This document shows positions 44,854-52,526 of a DNA stretch of 64,000 nt, piece after piece. The DNA lies in NCBI RefSeq assembly GCF_900103875.1, contig NZ_LT629705.1:4783001-4847000 (forward strand), written 5' to 3'. The notes under the pieces are model-generated. The model ran no database searches. It saw only the letters and a program-made list of their open reading frames with translations, and was not told where the DNA came from. The DNA is from Pseudomonas arsenicoxydans. GTDB lineage: Bacteria; Pseudomonadota; Gammaproteobacteria; Pseudomonadales; Pseudomonadaceae. Numbering within the stretch: the stretch's first letter is position 1; each line of letters starts with the position of its first letter. Position numbers and translations under genes: made by a program.

Positions 44854-47256
44854 ATGTATTTGATCAATGGCCAATTACGCGATGACGTGACCCTTGAGGC
44901 CACGCTTGATCGGCTTCACAAACAGTTGCCAGACCTGCTGAACGTGCCGATCGACAGTGAAACCGTCATCGAAGCCGCCGCTCGTTTCAGCCTGCAACTG
45001 AACGCGCGCCGACTCGACCTGCCCCTGGACGACGATCAACGCCAAGGGCTCATCGATTTCTGTTCACACAGCAATCTGAACACAAAAATCGAGCGCGAGC
45101 TGGGTGTACAACCGCGTTCGCTGCGCCGCATCGACTACCAGCAAGCCTGCTTTGAAAGTTGGCACCCTCTGGGACTGGTGGTGCATGTGACGCCTGGCAA
45201 TGCGCCGATGCTCGCGTTCTGTGCCGTGCTCGAAAGCCTGCTGGCCGGCAACATCAATTGGCTACGTCCCAGTTCCAGCGATGAAGGCCTGACTGCACGC
45301 TTATTGGCAGCGCTTGTGCAGTGCGACGCCAGCGGCAAGCTCGCCGACTTCATCGCGGTGCTGCCGGTCACTACTGCTCAGATTCCCCTGCTGTGCGTTC
45401 AAGCCGACGGGGTGGCGGCGTGGGGCGGGGTAAATGCCCTTAAAGCGATCCGCCAGCACCTGCCGGCGGGATGTCGCTGGATCGATTGGGGGCACAAGAT
45501 CAGTTTTGCCTACCTGACACCCGAAGCCGCCGACTCATCGACGCTGGAGGCGCTGGTGGATCAAGTGTGCAGCCTGGACCAACAAGCGTGTTCCAGCCCG
45601 CAATGGTTACTGGTGGACAGTAACGATCCAGCCATCCTGCGAGACCTGGGTGAACGCCTGGCCGAGTCGTTTACACGTCGAGCGTCACAGTGGCCAGCGC
45701 TGGTGCCGACCGATCAAGAGGCTTCGGAGATCACCACCCGCGTCGCCATGGCGCGACTCGATCATTGTTTTGCGAATCAGGCGGGTCAGGTCTGGGCCGG
45801 TCCCGGGTGGCGGATTATCTGGGATCATCATCAAACGCTCGCGCCGTCGCCATTGTTTCGTACATTGTTGCTCAAACCGGTGCCGCAGGAGCTGCTTGCC
45901 GAGACGCTATTGCCTTGGCGCACCGTCCTGCAAAGCTGTGCGCTGATCTGCGCGGCGGCTCAAACGCCCGCATTGGTGCGCACGTTGGTCAATGCCGGCG
46001 TCACGCGCATCGCACCGTGCGAGCAGATTCACGACGGTTATCCCGGAGAACCGCATGACGGTGTCTACGCCCTGTCACGCTTGAGCCGCCGTCTCTCGGT
46101 GAGCCTGCCGGCGCAAGCGGTGCCGGGTCGGGGGACACTCGACGCACTGCCTGCCGCCCCTGCTCCGGGTCATGACCCGATCATGGACAAAAACGCGTTC
46201 ATGACCCAGCCGATGAGCGCCAGCGCACAGTTGTTTTTCCGCTCTGGGGGCAGCAGCGGCACACCGGCACTGGCCGGGTTCAGCTATCGCGACTTTGAGC
46301 GGCAAATGCGCGCCGTGGCAGACGGCATTTTCGCCGCCGGCCTTGATCCCTCGACGGATCGGGTGATGAACCTGTTTTATGGGGGTGGCCTGTATGGCGG
46401 CTTCTCGAGTTTCACCAAAGTGCTGGAACAGTTGGGCGCAACGCACCTGCCCATGGGGGCGCCATACAACGATGATTTCAGCGAAATTGCCCAGATGATC
46501 GTGGACCATCGAGTGTCCGTGCTGATCGGCATGCCAAGTACGCTGCACCGACTGTTTTTCAATGAGCAAACGCTTCTTCGGCAGTATGCCGGCATCACCA
46601 AAGTGTTTCTTGGCGGCGAGCATCCAGGCGAAGCCACGATACGCCTGATGGAAAGCTGCGGCGTCTCGCTGATCCGCTCCGCGATCTATGGCTCGGTCGA
46701 CGCCGGCCCGCTGGGGCATGCCTGCTCGGCAACGGCGGACGGCGTGTTTCATTTGATGTGCGATACGCAGCATCTGGAAATCGTCCACCTCGAAGAGGAC
46801 CTGCCGGTTGAGGCCACCGAGATCGGCCGGTTGTTGTTCACATCAAAAGCACGCCAGGGTCAGGCGGTGCGGCGATACGAGGTGGGCGACACAGGTCGCT
46901 GGATACCCGGCGCCTGCCCTTGCGGGCTCGATTCACCGCGATTCGAATTGCTGCAACGCCACGGCAAGCTGCTGCGCGTTGGCACGGAGTTCATTTCACC
47001 GTCAGCGCTTCAGGACGCCATCAGCGGCCCTGTCCAAATCATCCTGGATCATGCCCCCGATGGCAGGGAGCGGATGCTGGTATTGACGAACTCAACGAGC
47101 AGCAACGTATTAGATCAACTATTGACTCACGCGCCCGTGGCCAATGCTGTGAACGCCAAGCTGTTAACCGTCGAAGTTCGACAGTGCGCCGAATCCGGAT
47201 TTGCACGAAATAATCACAGCGGCAAAACGCCCCTGGTTATAGACAAAAGAATATAA
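44854..47256 (+). CDS. LuxC-like acyl reductase fused to PaaK-like adenylating domain
   Basis: 800 residues from ATG 44854 (GGGAGGGGCATGAC upstream). Residues about 1-420 resemble LuxC: HPLGLVVHVTPGNAPMLAFC, NINWLRPSSSDEGLTARLLA, and Cys246 in SLDQQACSSPQW as the acyl-thioester Cys. After a Pro/Ala-rich linker (about 425-455), the remainder is a PaaK-like domain: RSGGSSGTP (463-471) as phosphate loop, NLFYGGGLYGG, YGSVDAGPLGHAC, RRYEVGDTGRW, and a C-terminal SGKTPLVIDKRI with Lys791 in the A10 position. A reductase-ligase fusion like this is unusual. It would activate and reduce an acid to an aldehyde. Confidence 0.88.
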   Translation: MYLINGQLRDDVTLEATLDRLHKQLPDLLNVPIDSETVIEAAARFSLQLNARRLDLPLDDDQRQGLIDFCSHSNLNTKIERELGVQPRSLRRIDYQQACFESWHPLGLVVHVTPGNAPMLAFCAVLESLLAGNINWLRPSSSDEGLTARLLAALVQCDASGKLADFIAVLPVTTAQIPLLCVQADGVAAWGGVNALKAIRQHLPAGCRWIDWGHKISFAYLTPEAADSSTLEALVDQVCSLDQQACSSPQWLLVDSNDPAILRDLGERLAESFTRRASQWPALVPTDQEASEITTRVAMARLDHCFANQAGQVWAGPGWRIIWDHHQTLAPSPLFRTLLLKPVPQELLAETLLPWRTVLQSCALICAAAQTPALVRTLVNAGVTRIAPCEQIHDGYPGEPHDGVYALSRLSRRLSVSLPAQAVPGRGTLDALPAAPAPGHDPIMDKNAFMTQPMSASAQLFFRSGGSSGTPALAGFSYRDFERQMRAVADGIFAAGLDPSTDRVMNLFYGGGLYGGFSSFTKVLEQLGATHLPMGAPYNDDFSEIAQMIVDHRVSVLIGMPSTLHRLFFNEQTLLRQYAGITKVFLGGEHPGEATIRLMESCGVSLIRSAIYGSVDAGPLGHACSATADGVFHLMCDTQHLEIVHLEEDLPVEATEIGRLLFTSKARQGQAVRRYEVGDTGRWIPGACPCGLDSPRFELLQRHGKLLRVGTEFISPSALQDAISGPVQIILDHAPDGRERMLVLTNSTSSNVLDQLLTHAPVANAVNAKLLTVEVRQCAESGFARNNHSGKTPLVIDKRI

Positions 47257-47308
47257 AAACAACTTTGCCAACACTTATAACCGTGAACGCCTGGCAGGAA
47301 AGAACCTT
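47257..47308 (+). other. Short gap within the lux-like cluster
   Basis: 52 AT-rich bases between the LuxC fusion and the next ligase gene, the largest gap in the cluster. GGCAGGAAAGAACCTT before the GTG start gives a ribosome site. No terminator or promoter is evident. Confidence 0.5.
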
Positions 47309-48598
47309 GTGAAATCAACTTACTCGCTTGAACAACTCGTGCCTTACATACGCAAACATTCAAATTTTTATCAGGCACACCTGCAACACTTGCCAACTGA
47401 CACCCTGACATTGAAAGATCTTCCGCTGACCTCTGTGGCCAACTATTGGGCTGACAGTAGCGATCTGGATCGTTGGCCAGTGCTGACGGCTGAACTCAGC
47501 GATGGCGTCGTATTTAAAACGGGCGGATCGACCAGCGATGGCAAGTTGTCGGTGTATACCGTCAGCGAATGGCAAACACTGGTCAGTACTTTCGGCGACA
47601 GTGTTTCCTGTCAACTGAAAAACGGCGACCGAATCGCCAACCTGTTTTTTTGCGGTGATCTCTATGCCAGTTTCGTGTTCATCCATGACGCACTGGCGCA
47701 CGTCAAACGCTCGATCTGCGAGTTTCCTTTTACCGGACAGGTCAGCATGGACGTTCTGGCCGATGCGCTGGACCGACACCGAATCAATGTACTCGTCGGA
47801 GTACCGGCGCAGTTGCTGCAACTCGCCGCCTACCTGAAAGAGCAAAAGCAAGTGCTGTCGGGGGTCGATACCTTGCTGTACGGCGGCGAAAGCCTGTTTG
47901 CCTCGCAGTTGGACATGCTGCGCGAGGTTCTGCCAAACGTGCGCATTGCTTCCATCGGCTACGCCAGCGTCGATGCGGGTCTAATTGGTGCAACCAGCCG
48001 TGATTGCGCCCTCGGCGAACACCGGATGTTTGAACCGCAGACGGTGCTGGAGATCGTCGATGAGCTCACCGGCGAAGTCATCGAGGAATGTGACCGAACC
48101 GGGATGCTGGTAGTGACCAATCTCACCCGTCGGCTCATGCCGCTGCTGCGTTATCCGGTAGGAGACCTTGCTTGCTGGCGAGAGCCCAGCGCCACGCCCA
48201 TGCGAAAATTTGCCATCAAGGGACGTAGCGCCCACAGCCAACGGGTTCGGGTGGGCATGTTTTCGTTGCTGATCGACGAAGTGCTGCACATGGTCCGCAA
48301 TGTTACTGGCAGCGACCAATGGCAATTACGGATCGAGCAGCTGGGATGCAAGGACATTGTGAGCGTGAAGTGGGTTCCTTTCGATCAGGCCGCGGACACC
48401 TTTGCGGTGTCCAGTGCGTTATATGAAGCGCTCATGGCCCACTACCCCGCCATCGAGCACCTGACGCAAGAAGGCCTGCTGGAGTTGCGGGTGCTGTCAT
48501 GCGCCGTTACGGAGTTGAAGCTTCACCCTCGCTCCGGCAAACAGATGCGTGTGCTGGATTTGCGCACCTATGACACCCCATCGTCGGAGTCCGCGTGA
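47309..48598 (+). CDS. Second PaaK-like adenylating protein
   Basis: 429 residues, start GTG 47309. The features are a phosphate loop FKTGGSTSDGK (69-79), LFFCGDLYASFVFIHDALAH, a GYASVDAGLIGATS motif, PLLRYPVGDLACW (adenylate-binding), and SGKQMRVLDLR with Lys411 at the usual A10 position near the C-terminus. It resembles phenylacetate-CoA ligase and the C-terminal half of the preceding fusion. Two such domains in one cluster suggest two acids are activated, or one acts on an acceptor. It overlaps the GNAT gene by one base. Confidence 0.86.
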   Translation: MKSTYSLEQLVPYIRKHSNFYQAHLQHLPTDTLTLKDLPLTSVANYWADSSDLDRWPVLTAELSDGVVFKTGGSTSDGKLSVYTVSEWQTLVSTFGDSVSCQLKNGDRIANLFFCGDLYASFVFIHDALAHVKRSICEFPFTGQVSMDVLADALDRHRINVLVGVPAQLLQLAAYLKEQKQVLSGVDTLLYGGESLFASQLDMLREVLPNVRIASIGYASVDAGLIGATSRDCALGEHRMFEPQTVLEIVDELTGEVIEECDRTGMLVVTNLTRRLMPLLRYPVGDLACWREPSATPMRKFAIKGRSAHSQRVRVGMFSLLIDEVLHMVRNVTGSDQWQLRIEQLGCKDIVSVKWVPFDQAADTFAVSSALYEALMAHYPAIEHLTQEGLLELRVLSCAVTELKLHPRSGKQMRVLDLRTYDTPSSESA

Positions 48599-49533
48599 TG
48601 ACTGAGCTGATTTTTCGTCGCTATCGATCCTCGGACGCTCGGGGCGTGAGCCAGTTGTTTCGCGAGGTCTATGGCGATATCTATGTCCAGCCGGATGTTT
48701 ACCTGCCAAACATGATCAGCCAGCACAATGCCGATGGTCGCTGGATGTCCATGCTGGCGGTAGAAGATCATCGCGTGCTGGGCCACGCGGCGTTGTGTCA
48801 TGACTTGCCTTCTGGCACCACCGAACTGGCCCTCAGCGTCGTGCATCCCGCCGCGCAGGGACAAAGCATCGCGACCCGCCTTTCCCGAGAACTGCTGGAG
48901 CAAGCAGGTTCGCTGGGGTCAACGAGTGTTGTGATCAAGCAAGTCACTCACCATTCCTATACGCAGCGCATGGCGACCACTATCGGTTTCCAGAGCACCG
49001 GAGTGCTACCCGACTACGTCCCCTCGCCCTTCGCCGAGCCACTTGCGGAAACGATCGTGATGGGCTGTTACCTGGTCGAGGGGAACATCCGACCGCTTCC
49101 AGACATTGCGTGGCCAGAGAGCTGCCGTGGCTTCATGGAGCATTTGTGTTCGGTGTTTGGAACGCAGGCCGATGTGCCATCGCTGTCTTCGATACCGTTG
49201 CAGATCACGCAGCACCATCACCGCTTCGAAATCGTCATCCAGCGGCTGAATAAACATCTGCTGGAACAAGTCCGGCAGTTGCCCGGCCATTGGCTGATCT
49301 CGGCAAGGGTCGAGTTGTCCGCGCACTTTGCCGAAGCCTTGCACAGCTTGACGATGCTCGGATTCGCCTTCACCGGGCTGACGCCCGCGCCCGGGCGTCA
49401 TGGATGGTTCGCCCTGTTTCATCGCGGGGCGCAGCCTCGATCCCTGAGCCTGCATTGCCCCCACATGCAGCAGTTGCACAACGACCTGCAGCACAACGCT
49501 CAACCTCTGCGTAGCGCTCGCTCAGCGGCTTGA
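48598..49533 (+). CDS. GNAT-family acyltransferase of the lux-like cluster
   Basis: 311 residues. The first half is a GNAT domain (AVEDHRVLGHAALCHDL, LSVVHPAAQGQSIATRLSRE with the P-loop-like AAQGQSIA). The second half (about 200-290) ends in a strand-loop pattern, LGFAFTGLTPAPGRHGWFAL, resembling a degenerate second GNAT domain. ATG 48598 shares a base with the preceding stop (TGATG), so it belongs to the same transcript. It may transfer an acyl group to an amine in the final product. Its end overlaps the convergent LysR gene by 12 bases. Confidence 0.82.
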   Translation: MTELIFRRYRSSDARGVSQLFREVYGDIYVQPDVYLPNMISQHNADGRWMSMLAVEDHRVLGHAALCHDLPSGTTELALSVVHPAAQGQSIATRLSRELLEQAGSLGSTSVVIKQVTHHSYTQRMATTIGFQSTGVLPDYVPSPFAEPLAETIVMGCYLVEGNIRPLPDIAWPESCRGFMEHLCSVFGTQADVPSLSSIPLQITQHHHRFEIVIQRLNKHLLEQVRQLPGHWLISARVELSAHFAEALHSLTMLGFAFTGLTPAPGRHGWFALFHRGAQPRSLSLHCPHMQQLHNDLQHNAQPLRSARSAA

Positions 49534-50448
49534 GACTTTTCGATGAAAGTCATTGCCCGGTTGCGCGCAAAGCTCTACCAACCAGTCGACGAACACCCTC
49601 ACACGCCGTGACAACTGGCGGTGAGGTGGATACAGCGCCGTCAACGGCATTCCCGGTGGCGGCACCGCTTCAAGCACTTCGCACAATCGCCCCTCCTTCA
49701 ACTGACGTGCAACGTGGTAGTACGGCGCCTGCACCAGGCCGTATCCCGCTTCACACGCCGCCAGGTAACCATCGGCGCTGTTGACCGATACGTGTCGGGG
49801 CAGGTCAATCACCTGGACCTGATCGTCGACCATGAACTCCAGCCCGAATCGCTTGCCGGTCGTACTGGAGAAGTACTCAACCATCTGATGCCCCTCGAGC
49901 TCCGCGAGACTGTGTGGCGCGCCGTGGCGTTGCACGTAGTCGGGGCTGGCGCAGGTGACCTGGTCCAGCATCACCAGCGGCCGGGCTACCAGCGAATCGT
50001 CCAGCGCCGAACCGCCGCGAAGCACGCAATCGACGCCCTCGCGAATCAGGTCGACAGGCCGATCGTTCAAGCCGATGTCCAACTCGATCAACGGATAGCG
50101 CTGGGTGAATTGCGGCAACGCCGGAATCACCAGCAGCCGCCCGATCCCGGACGGCATGTCGACGCGCAGCAACCCTTTTGGATTGTAACGGGCCGCGCTG
50201 AACACCGCTTCGGTCTCTTCCAGATCCGCCAGCAAGCGAACGCATCTTGGGTAATAGGCTGCGCCATCGAGGGTCAGGCTGATCTGCCGCGTGGTGCGTT
50301 GCAGCAGTTGCACCCCAAGATGAGCTTCAAGCTGTTTGACCAGGACAGTGACAGAGGCACGGGGCAATTGCAGGCTGTCCGCCGCTTTGGCGAAACCGCC
50401 CAGCTCGACGATTCGGGTAAAGACGCGCATGGCATTAAATCGGTCCAT
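49522..50448 (-). CDS. LysR-family regulator, divergent from aldo/keto reductase
   Basis: 308 residues: winged helix (MRVFTRIVELGGFAKAADSL, PRASVTVLVKQLEAHLGVQL) and effector domain of the CrgA/DsdC-like type (GRLLVIPALPQFTQRYPLIE). It is divergent from the aldo/keto reductase gene and converges with the GNAT gene. It could control either neighbour; the divergent reductase is the better guess. A start at 50460 (four residues longer) is possible. Confidence 0.9.
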   Translation of the reverse strand: MDRFNAMRVFTRIVELGGFAKAADSLQLPRASVTVLVKQLEAHLGVQLLQRTTRQISLTLDGAAYYPRCVRLLADLEETEAVFSAARYNPKGLLRVDMPSGIGRLLVIPALPQFTQRYPLIELDIGLNDRPVDLIREGVDCVLRGGSALDDSLVARPLVMLDQVTCASPDYVQRHGAPHSLAELEGHQMVEYFSSTTGKRFGLEFMVDDQVQVIDLPRHVSVNSADGYLAACEAGYGLVQAPYYHVARQLKEGRLCEVLEAVPPPGMPLTALYPPHRQLSRRVRVFVDWLVELCAQPGNDFHRKVSSR

Positions 50449-50566
50449 TGCTCTGGCCATCCAGCTAATTATTTAGAAATTACGAATAGTGATAGCAGTT
50501 TTAGCCGGTTTATCTTGTTTCTGTCGAGGTCAACACTAGGGGCCTTCACCACAGGGAGTTGATTTC

Positions 50567-51562
50567 ATGCAAACACGTCAATTGGGCAAAAACGGTCCGC
50601 AAGTTTCCGCTATCGGGTTGGGCTGCATGGGCATGACCGATTTCTACACCACGGGCGTCGATACCCGCGAAGCCACCGCCACCTTGCACCGTGCGCTGGA
50701 GCTGGGCATCAACCTGCTCGACACCGCCGACATGTATGGTCCGCACACCAACGAAACGTTGATCGGCAAAGCCATTGTCGGCAAACGCGACCAGGTATTT
50801 CTGGCCAGCAAGTTCGGGATCGTCCGCGATCTGTCGAACCCCGACGCACGTGGCGTCAATGGCCGGCCGGAGTACATTCGCGCGGCGATCGACGGCACCT
50901 TGAAGCGCCTGGGCGTTGAAACCCTGGATTTGTATTACCAGCACCGGATCGATCCGCAGGTGGCCATCGAGGAAACCGTCGGGGCGATGGCCGAACTGGT
51001 GAAGGCTGGCAAGGTTCGTTATCTGGGGCTGAGCGAAGCGTCGGTAACCACGCTGGAGCGCGCCCACAAGGTGCATCCGATCAGCGCACTGCAAAGTGAA
51101 TATTCGCTATGGAGCCGCGATCAGGAGGAAAACGGATGCCTGGCCGCGTGTCAGCGCCTGGGCATTGCTTTCGTCCCTTACAGCCCATTGGGGCGTGGCT
51201 TTTTGACCGGAGCCCTGAAAAGCCCGGACGACTTTGCCGCTGACGATTACCGTCGCTTCAGCCCGCGTTTTCAAGGTGAAAACTTCGCCAAGAATCTGTT
51301 GCTGGTGCAGCAGGTGCAAGCCCTTGCCGCGGACAAAGGCGTGACCGCCGGGCAGCTGGCGTTGGCGTGGGTGTTGGCGCAGGGTGACTACCTGATCCCG
51401 ATTCCAGGGACCAAGCAGCGTAAATACCTTGAAGAAAACGTCGCCGCGCTGGACGTCAAGTTAAACCCGGAGGAGCTGCAGGCGCTGGAAGCGATATTTC
51501 CCGCACATGCCACCGCAGGCTTGCGTTATCCCGAGGAAGTCATGAAGTTGCTCGACCGCTAA
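50567..51562 (+). CDS. Aldo/keto reductase
   Basis: 331 residues, (beta/alpha)8 NADPH-dependent reductase. The catalytic tetrad is visible: Asp and Tyr in [10 protein letters not shown], Lys in LASKFGIV, His in LYYQHRID. Members convert aldehydes and ketones to alcohols; YhdN/AKR13-type sequences look like this. Divergent LysR control is likely. It lies near the lux-like cluster, so an aldehyde substrate is conceivable but unproven. Confidence 0.93.
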   Translation: MQTRQLGKNGPQVSAIGLGCMGMTDFYTTGVDTREATATLHRALELGINLLDTADMYGPHTNETLIGKAIVGKRDQVFLASKFGIVRDLSNPDARGVNGRPEYIRAAIDGTLKRLGVETLDLYYQHRIDPQVAIEETVGAMAELVKAGKVRYLGLSEASVTTLERAHKVHPISALQSEYSLWSRDQEENGCLAACQRLGIAFVPYSPLGRGFLTGALKSPDDFAADDYRRFSPRFQGENFAKNLLLVQQVQALAADKGVTAGQLALAWVLAQGDYLIPIPGTKQRKYLEENVAALDVKLNPEELQALEAIFPAHATAGLRYPEEVMKLLDR

Positions 51563-51569
51563 CCGCCAT

Positions 51570-51598
51570 CTGGCCCACCCGCAACCCGGGTGGGCCAG
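51570..51598. terminator. GC-rich hairpin after aldo/keto reductase gene
   Basis: CTGGCCCACCC (51570-51580), loop GCAACCC, GGGTGGGCCAG (51588-51598). A perfect 11-base stem between convergent genes; no T-tract, so it may work weakly or as an mRNA 3' stabiliser. Confidence 0.7.
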
Positions 51599-51605
51599 TA
51601 CTGAG

Positions 51606-52136
51606 TCAGGCCTTGCCTTTAACGCCTTTGTCAGTCGGCACTGTCGTACCGTTGCCCTTGCCGTAAGTTTGCAGGTTCTGCAGAACGTAGATTGCCTTCT
51701 TGTATTCCGGGATCAACCCAGCAGCGTACTTGTCGCCCTTGATACTGTTGCTCTGGATGGTGTCGAGTTGCGTGGCGAAATACGCCAGGGCATTAAACTT
51801 GGCATCCGGGTCACTCTGCACGCCGAAGCGGTCGAACTTGTCACCGGCATTCATCAGCGTCATCGCCGTAATGTCAGAAATCAGCCCTCTATCTCTCAAG
51901 AAGGCACTGAGATTGCCCAACTGTCTGGCCGATACGTTTTCCGGGTCGAAACCTTTTACGTTTCGGTGGATTTTCAGCTCATCCATTTTCGCCGTATTCA
52001 GCACGCTTGGATTATTGCCCACCAGCGCCAGCATTTGCCTGACTCGGGCGCTTTGCGTGACAACTTTGCCACCGCTCGTGTCCTGAACCAGTAATCCCGC
52101 CTTGGCCGTCCAGCCCCCGGTTAAGCCGATAGTCAT
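51606..52136 (-). CDS. Unknown protein, possibly secreted
   Basis: 176 residues beginning MTIGLTGGWTAKAGLLVQDT, with no classical signal peptide, and a helical middle (SARQLGNLSAFLRDRGLISD, NALAYFATQLDTIQSNSIKG). The Lys/Gly-rich C-terminus ends PTDKGVKGKA. The composition and lack of a recognisable domain resemble effector-like proteins of plant-associated pseudomonads, but this is only a resemblance. I cannot assign a family. Confidence 0.55.
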   Translation of the reverse strand: MTIGLTGGWTAKAGLLVQDTSGGKVVTQSARVRQMLALVGNNPSVLNTAKMDELKIHRNVKGFDPENVSARQLGNLSAFLRDRGLISDITAMTLMNAGDKFDRFGVQSDPDAKFNALAYFATQLDTIQSNSIKGDKYAAGLIPEYKKAIYVLQNLQTYGKGNGTTVPTDKGVKGKA

Positions 52137-52526
52137 GAATGAACTCCCGACTGCGTGACCATAAAAACTCCTTGTTTAACCGACTTTAGTGCGGGCGAGT
52201 ATCAGGCTGGCAACTAGCCACACCAACAATTATTTGTGTTTTTTACAATTCTCGTACAATTCGGATACAACGCCGACAGTGCCTTGTTTCATTGGCCTAT
52301 CCCAGCTTCTGGTAATGGGCATAGCCAACTTATTCCGCTGTTTGCACGGCTTGGTTAGTTTGTTTGTATCAGGATCGATACCCGCCAGACACGAAGCGTC
52401 CGTCACCTGCGCCTCGTCTTGCACGTCCGTACCTAAAGCTCGCCGTCAGCAGGCCGATAGCCCCATGAAGCGCCGATTTTTTCATAGCGAAACCCACAAT
52501 AAGAACGCTGCACAAGGACCGGTCCC
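52137..52526 (+). other. Intergenic region upstream of the broken chemoreceptor gene
   Basis: About 390 bases, starting AT-rich (ACAATTCTCGTACAATT) and holding the sigma-28-type element below. A long open frame at 52189-52602 has no family resemblance and overlaps the chemoreceptor gene, so I do not call it. Confidence 0.6.
52434..52460 (+). promoter_or_regulatory. Sigma-28 (FliA) promoter of chemoreceptor gene
   Basis: TAAA at 52434-52437, 15 bases, then GCCGATAG at 52453-52460. This matches the FliA consensus TAAA-N15-GCCGATAA with one mismatch, and lies 66 bases before the chemoreceptor ATG. It fits chemotaxis gene control. Confidence 0.8.

Noticed and set aside
42459..49533. Bioluminescence (lux) operon
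   Set aside because: No luxA, luxB or luxD is present, so light production is not expected; only the acid-reduction parts are found.
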